A stretch of 64,000 nucleotides of DNA from Omphalotus guepiniiformis. Its lineage: Eukaryota > Basidiomycota > Agaricomycetes > Agaricales > Omphalotaceae. Position numbers and translations under genes: made by a program. The stretch is taken from the NCBI GenBank assembly GCA_028554645.1, contig JAQOOI010000069.1, positions 310,001-374,000 of the forward strand, given 5' to 3'. The notes beneath the pieces are model-generated. The model was not told the origin of the DNA, did not search any database, and saw only the letters and a list, made by a program, of their open reading frames with translations. Positions 58,326 to 64,000 of this stretch are shown here, in pieces (positions within the stretch are counted from its first letter, which is position 1; every line of letters begins with the position of its first letter).

Positions 58326-59796
58326 AGAAGTCCTAGTGGATGGTGTTTTGGAAGGGCTCAAGCCTCAGTGGGAGATTGGGAGACAATGCGCAGCCTGAGT
58401 GCGTACACTGAGGTTATGTGGGTCCTCGTGGGTCCATATTCGAGTCACGATTCGAATACAATGAGTATCGTGACGACCTCCAAAACCTTAAATCTACAGC
58501 TATTCATTGCATCAGGCCCTGAACCGAGAAGAGGAAGAGTTTATAAAACTTGAATAACTTGAGGCGCTGTTCAACGTTCTTGAATTCTCGCTTCGCTACA
58601 CTGCTTTGGTAAAATCTATTTAGAGCTCCGCCGCACCTGCGGCGAAGGTTGAAATTTTGAAAAGCGAGAAACGAGCGCAGCCTTTTCAACAACACAATAG
58701 ATTTACCAAATTCCCGTCCAATACATACATACATTCATTATTATTACAATACAATCCATGATTAATGAACACAATTACATTGAACAGATAACAACAAACG
58801 ACATTCAAAACAAGAACGAAACATCCAATACAACAAACCACACAACATAACCTATACATATCAAAAGCGAGGTGAGCCATACCAAAATCACACAACAGAT
58901 CCAATTCCAAGAACAGTGCGAGCCATCCAAGAGTATCTCGATCTAGATGGAACGAGTAGTATTAAAGGTGTCCATAGTGACGAATAACCAAAATACCTCC
59001 TGCTCCGGTGAGCCACCTTTAATCTTCTTCGCTAGTGTCTCGCAGCTGACAGTACCCATGTCTCGCATATGCGCAGCAGAGAACACAGGGATGAACATCC
59101 TACGCTATTTGCGATGCTAGTCAACAACAAAAACAAGACAAAACCAAGAAAACATACATACCGTATAACAGATGGCCCCTGGCAGTACCAAACTCAACAG
59201 ACTGCTAGGGGTACAAGAAGCATGACAGACGGTGGTATAAGTTTATACCACCATCTGTCATGCTGTCTGTAATCCCACAGGCCGAGGTTTCGGAAGCTTC
59301 GGTGGCTTCGGTGGCTTCGGTGGCTTCGGTGGCTTCGGTGGCTTCGGAAGCTTCAAGTGTCGAAGGTGTCGAAGGTTGACGTTGAAGCGGAAAACGATGC
59401 AAATCGTGGACCTAACGATGGTAGACTCTTGGGTAAATGCTAACCTGAACACAAGCCAAAAACATACCGTTTTTCCTTCTCACCTTCAACCCACTGATCC
59501 TTGACAGATTCCGCTGGGCCCTGGCAAGACTAGATCAAAATCGATAATCACTTGAGTAAAGACGTCAGTCTATGTATGTCCTCGCTGGAAAAGGAAGGCA
59601 ATAAAGAATGCTAGAGCAGCAGCCTCACGCAACAAGCACGACTATGCAGAAAGAGATGATAGAGGAGGAGATGGTCGTACTCGTGGTTCGGATTTGGAAG
59701 AGCGTGAATCTAAAAGCCTTTGCCAAATATTAATAAACCCCCACACTGACTCGTTTTCAACACGTGTTCACTGTTTTCCATGTAAATGCGAAAACT
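58326..59796. other. Duplicated region upstream of right HMG copy, then unique sequence
   Basis: 58.33-59.56 kb is the inverted copy of 32.8-35.9 kb without LTR B. It contains the 44-bp palindrome (59.22-59.26 kb) and a local 9-bp repeat. 59.57-59.80 kb is unassigned. No gene seen. Confidence 0.5.
59297..59352. repeat. 9-bp tandem repeat (GGTGGCTTC)
   Basis: About five to six head-to-tail copies bordered by GAAGCTTC. The inverted paralogous site near 34.86 kb lacks the expansion. Confidence 0.9.
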
Positions 59797-60061
59797 GTAA
59801 AGCGAGAATTGAATCTTGAGTGCGGTAATAGCAGCGTAATGAGCACTCTAAGACGTAGGAACTCGTCTAAACTCAAAGGTTGCCTTGTAAAAGCGAGTGT
59901 AGTCTGGCGTTGGCAAAGATTCCGCACGCAGAAAACTGACTAAAGTCGAGCTAGACTGTTGGAAAGACTAACTGAACTGTAAGATCACCGTCTAGACCCT
60001 TCGACGAGTACCAGAAACAGCAAACAGACAGACACAGACAGACAGACACAGACAGACAGAC

Positions 60062-60096
<35 letters not shown>

Positions 60097-61326
60097 GTTC
60101 AAACACAACAGATGTTCAGATATTTAGCACTCTATTAAAGCACTGCAATTCCTAATAGTCCGCCTCTACCAGCTCGAAGAACCGGGGCCTGACGTTCACA
60201 ATCAAGAGGCCTTCTGCGATTTAACGCTCTAGAAGATACGTAAAGTTCTCCAATTTGGCGGGCAGTCGTAACCTGGGGCGCTCGACCCTATACATGACAG
60301 TATATGTACTCTACTGCTTGTAAGTATTTCATAAATAGATAGAAAACTGAGTGGAGTAATTAAAAGGAACAGAGGGATAACATCGAGTATAAAATGGATA
60401 TAAACAGAAACAATATGACTGAGTTGGGTAAGTAGGCACGTCTAGAGGGTAATTATGTGCAGTTCTTGGGTATATATGTGTAAGTATTATGTTTTAGTGA
60501 TGTTTTTGGTACATCTAGACCCTTCTTATCATGCGCTCGAGCCATTCTAAACGAACTACTCCTATGCATTTCGTTATTATTCATCTTCGTAACTGTTTTA
60601 CAGTGTACTTATAGGGGCGCCGAGGGCAGTTTCTAGTCATTTATCCCGTCGGGCTTCCGTATTTTCTCCTATTTCGACATCTAGACCCCATAGCACCTCG
60701 TAGATATACCAATATCCAGCGCTCGAAGGTCAATTCTGTCATTACTTTACTAATAAGTTATTATACAGTCATCGAGACTGATCATTTTCATAGCTTTGAC
60801 CATCTAGTATCTCGGAACGGAATCGTCGATCATATATTTCCGATCATAAAGCGTTATCTCCAGTATATCATCAATCTGCAGGTTCTAGGAGGTCGGCTAA
60901 GTTCGAACAAACCATTTTGATGGCTCGGCGATACCTCTAGCTTTGTCCTTTCGACATTATCGAGGCTCATGAGGCTATTACGCCTGTGTGTGTGTAGTTT
61001 CTTCCTTCCTAAGTCCCGTGGATTACACAGATACTTGAATAGCGACTTCCAGACGAAGGGCTCTTTGCCAGGCAGGGTGGGTCTGACCATACTGTACAGT
61101 CTCGCAGCAGGTAGTTACTTCGCCGAAGGTCTAGAGGCATATCAGCCATAAGGTCTTGATGCATACTCGTACATCGTAGTCCTTTCACTTCGAGCCTTTA
61201 ACTATTCGTGTTCTATGTTTTAGCTAGCACTATGGGACATAGTCTAGCCCTTTATTCCCATCATATTCACAGTAGAAATCGTTTAATTTCAGGTATTTCA
61301 GGTGTGTATGCGTTTTCAGCGCAACA
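59797..61326 (-). mobile_element. Diverged LTR of the same type as insertions A and B
   Basis: Shares scattered blocks with A and B (for example GGCGTTG-CA-AGATTCCGCAC near 59.91 kb) and the end GCGCAACA at 61326. On the minus strand that end reads TGTTGCGCTG, directly preceded by GGGGGAGA, which looks like a polypurine tract before a 3' LTR. The outer boundary near 59.8 kb is approximate and no target duplication is found. Confidence 0.5.
60024..60098. repeat. ACAG microsatellite
   Basis: About 18 ACAG units with a few AC-containing interruptions. Confidence 0.95.
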
Positions 61327-61834
61327 TCTCCCCCAAACCAAATCTAGACCGTCCCCGGTCTGGTGATCGGTCAGTCATACAGCCAAAGATACATTCTAAA
61401 GCTTCGCAGACAGCCTGTTGATTATATAATACTTATTCACACACATCTCAGAGTTCGCCGAAGCAGTGGTACACTGTTCATTGCTTTTTGCCGGTCTATG
61501 CCGATCATCAAATTTCAAACTCCAACCAAAATACTCTCGGCCAGCTGTTTGCCTTCGGCAATTGCCGTAGGTTCTTTTCAGGCAAGTGACTTTCCGTCTC
61601 TTTTCCTCTTTCACATTTCTTATTCAGTTTCTTGCTTCTCTATTCTTTCTTTTCACGCATCTCTCAGCCTTTCACTGGTCCGTGCGCCGTGGGAACGTGG
61701 TCAGGTGAGTTGTTCCATAAGTAAACGGACTTCAACTTTTTCACGCCCATTCTTCCTTTCTCTCTATTTTTCACTCAGAGTGGCTCTAGCCTTCTGTTTT
61801 TCTCTATACATACTTGTTCTTTTCTTTTCTTCTA
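61327..61834. other. Upstream region of the cysteine-motif gene
   Basis: The region is pyrimidine-rich from about 61.6 kb to the ATG, as in a leader; a leader intron is possible. No polymerase or integrase remnant is recognised on the minus strand. Confidence 0.4.
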
Positions 61835-63755
61835 ATGGCGCGAACTACCGGCAAAGCTTCCAAAGGGAAGGGCAAAGCAGCCTCTTCTTCTCAAATTTCG
61901 GCAGTGGCCAAGAAAACTCGAGCCGGTCGAAAGACCGCGCAGATCAACCCTCACGAACAAGCCAATGAAGTCATCGCATGTATTGTCGACGTCTATCGTC
62001 GTTACTTTGATAAACCACGAAAGAATCCCCCCAAGGTCTCAGAAATGACCAAGGCCGTGGAAAGTGCCACTCCCTTCATGGTATGTTGTATTTCTTATAG
62101 TTTTAATCTTTCATTCTTACATTTTCTCTTCTAGGATACTCTCTTTGAGCACGTCGACTTCGACATCGAGGATTTCTGTCCGCATGTGCGCCCGGTGTGG
62201 CTAGCTTTAGTGCGACTTTGCAACCCCCTCGAATCTCGACTCCCATCTCTTCACAAGACTGGTTGGTATATCTCGAAGGACGATCGACAGGAGAAACATA
62301 GTCTCGAGCCTGTAAGTCCTTATTCCACCGTAATCTTTTTAATCTTATTCAATATAATTTCCTAGTTTCACGACTTCGATACCATCCTCGGTGACGATTG
62401 TGGCGACGACGATACCGTTCTTAGCAACTCAGAGGATGAGGTCCTCGAGTCTGACGACGAGTCCGTCCAAGTCAAGCCTGAGGTTCGTTTTCTTCTTCCT
62501 ATTCCCTTCAACTTTCTTTCTTATATCCTTTCATATTCTAGCCTGTTCTGACTTCGAAAAAGCGAGCGCTCGAGCTGCTAGAAGACGACGACGACATGGA
62601 TCTCTTCTCTTTTAAGAAGCCTCGCGCGTCCACTCCTTCCAAAACACTCAAGACTGGTCCACCCGTTCGCGCAGTGAAGCCCAAACCGAAGCCCAAGCCT
62701 AAGGCAAAGGCCCCGACTCCCAAAGAGCCATCTCCTGTTGCTAGCGAAAGGTCGCCGACCCCTGCTCCTGCTTCATCAGCGAGGGCTGGTCCTTCTCATC
62801 AGGTCTCCGAGGCCGGCCTCTTCACACATCCTGCTAGCGACACGGTCTTCAACCTTGCCGACTTGCTCCATGCAACTCGAACCATCGACGCAGTAAGTCT
62901 CTTTCTTATTTATTTTATTACTCTTTCATTTATCTTTTATAGCTCACTGGCAGCTTGCCATGTACGCGATGTACCGCAGCTCACGCAGCAGAGAAGTGTG
63001 TCCCGCCCGAAATACAGAGCACCTCCTACAAATGCGCCGTCTGCTTCAAAAGCAGGCAACCTTGTTCATGGACCCTGACGCCGGCTCGTGCCCTCGAGAT
63101 GCGAAATACGATCTACGGGTTGGCTCGTCAAGGTTCTCATAGTAAGTTTAATCATTTATTTCTTTTTATTTAACATCTTTTCTCATTTCCTCCTTATTCA
63201 GACCTCGGCGCAGAAGTTATTGGTCTCGTCGAGAAGATCTCTGTATACGACCAACTTCGCCGCAGCGTCTTGGACCTCGCCGACAACGCCAACAAGCTTC
63301 GCGAGTCCATCGAGCGGGACCAGGAGCACCTTCGTGGTTCAGTCACCGATCCTACCCTTCTTTTCAACATTCTTCATCGTAACGACCCTTCATTCAAGGA
63401 CGAAATCGAAGATTTGAAGATGATAGGCGCGGGCTTGGGCTGGGACATGTCGGTTTTGGATCGAGACTCGAGCTTGGTGAAAACGGAGACTGGTTTTCAG
63501 ATCCAACCGAGTTCGTCGCGCCTTCCCCTCGACTTCTCTAAATCCGACACTCGCAGCACCATCGAGCGCATGGTAACCTCGGCTCTCGTGCCTCTTCGCT
63601 CTTCGGCGAATGCTTCATCTTCCCGGGTACCTGCGTCGGCTGGTTCTTCCTTTCCATCCTCCCTCCCTACCATTACGACACTCAACACCGCCCGTTCCCC
63701 GGTGGAGGAGGAAAGCGTTGGTCGGATCCTGGCAGAGGATAGTCCGGAGAGGTGA
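61835..63755 (+). CDS. Hypothetical protein with paired CxxC motifs
   Basis: Six exons, 61835-62080, 62135-62311, 62366-62482, 62542-62892, 62943-63141 and 63202-63755, give 547 aa with every splice in frame. N-terminus basic (KGKGKAASSSQ); residues ~83-141 hold a conserved-looking block (DTLFEHVDFDIEDFCPHVRP); then acidic (DDDTVLSNSEDEVLESDDES) and Lys/Pro-rich (KPKPKPKPKAKAP) linkers. Residues ~305-340 carry CTRCTAAHAAEKC and CAVCFKSRQPCSW, a C-x2-C-x8-C / C-x2-C-x6-C pattern that could bind zinc; a helical, coiled-coil-prone part (VYDQLRRSVLDLADNANKLR) follows. I do not recognise the family. A nuclear or nucleic-acid role is a guess from composition. It lies 0.5 kb after an LTR-like end. 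Confidence 0.75.
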
Positions 63756-64000
63756 CTCGGGATCTTCGTCGAGGCGTAGCCTACAGTCTTCGGACTTTAA
63801 ATAATATTTTCATTACATCGCAGCAGGGAGTCTCTTTATAGAGCTCCAAAATCATTATATCTAACAAGGGTTCTCTTCATAGAGGCCCAAATATCTTTGT
63901 TTTTCATTTCTTGTACCATGTACATAGAAATCTCGTGGCCTTAGTGCCAAATAAAAGCTTTCATGTTCTTTCTTTATGTGTGAATCCATTGTTAAGTTCA
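63756..64000. terminator. 3' flank with poly(A) signal
   Basis: AATAAA occurs near 63.95 kb, about 200 bp after the stop, and is a plausible cleavage/polyadenylation signal for the preceding gene. A TCTTTATAGAG / TCTTCATAGAG pair lies near 63.83 and 63.87 kb. Confidence 0.5.

Overview
The window looks like nuclear DNA of a mushroom-forming basidiomycete (Agaricomycetes). The protein genes carry many short introns (about 45-65 bp, GT..AG), and the gene set fits: a reducing polyketide synthase with a C-terminal reductase, several F-box proteins, an Adp1-type ABC transporter with EGF-like cysteine repeats, and a PSD-type decarboxylase related to basidiomycete aromatic amino-acid decarboxylases. 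All gene models below were spliced by hand from splice sites and reading frame; no database search was possible.

Layout. 1.7-10.6 kb: one large polyketide synthase gene (23 exons, about 2,558 aa; KS-AT-DH-degenerate MT-degenerate ER-KR-ACP-reductase). 10.9-11.3 kb: relic of a sugar transporter on the other strand. 13.3-25.8 kb: three related C2H2-like zinc-finger loci with shared flanks (first intact, second frameshifted, third disorganised). Between them lie four long hairpins, a poly(A)-tailed insertion, an intact zinc-free MDR reductase gene (19.8-21.6 kb) and a MITE with TA target duplication.

26-59.6 kb is a mosaic of segmental duplications. F-box genes, the 5' half of the ABC transporter, an HMG-box-like gene, a piece of the PSD-like decarboxylase and intergenic segments occur twice, mostly in inverted orientation (left arm about 27.9-41.7 kb, right arm about 51.6-59.6 kb). 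The left arm has been hit by two solo-LTR-like insertions and a 2.9-kb CACTA-like non-autonomous element full of 12-bp repeats. The intact transporter (48.6-53.0 kb), the intact PSD-like gene (44.0-45.4 kb) and an F-box/leucine-rich gene (46.1-48.2 kb) lie between or in the arms. Both HMG-like copies are broken, at different places.

59.8-61.3 kb is a diverged LTR, followed by an intact six-exon gene (61.8-63.8 kb) for a cysteine-motif protein of unknown function.

Functionally, the polyketide synthase is the clear metabolic gene. The MDR reductase 9 kb away and the transporter relic next to it could once have belonged to the same cluster, but nothing in the sequence proves this. The rest reads as a rapidly rearranging, transposon-rich accessory region with lineage-expanded F-box and zinc-finger families.
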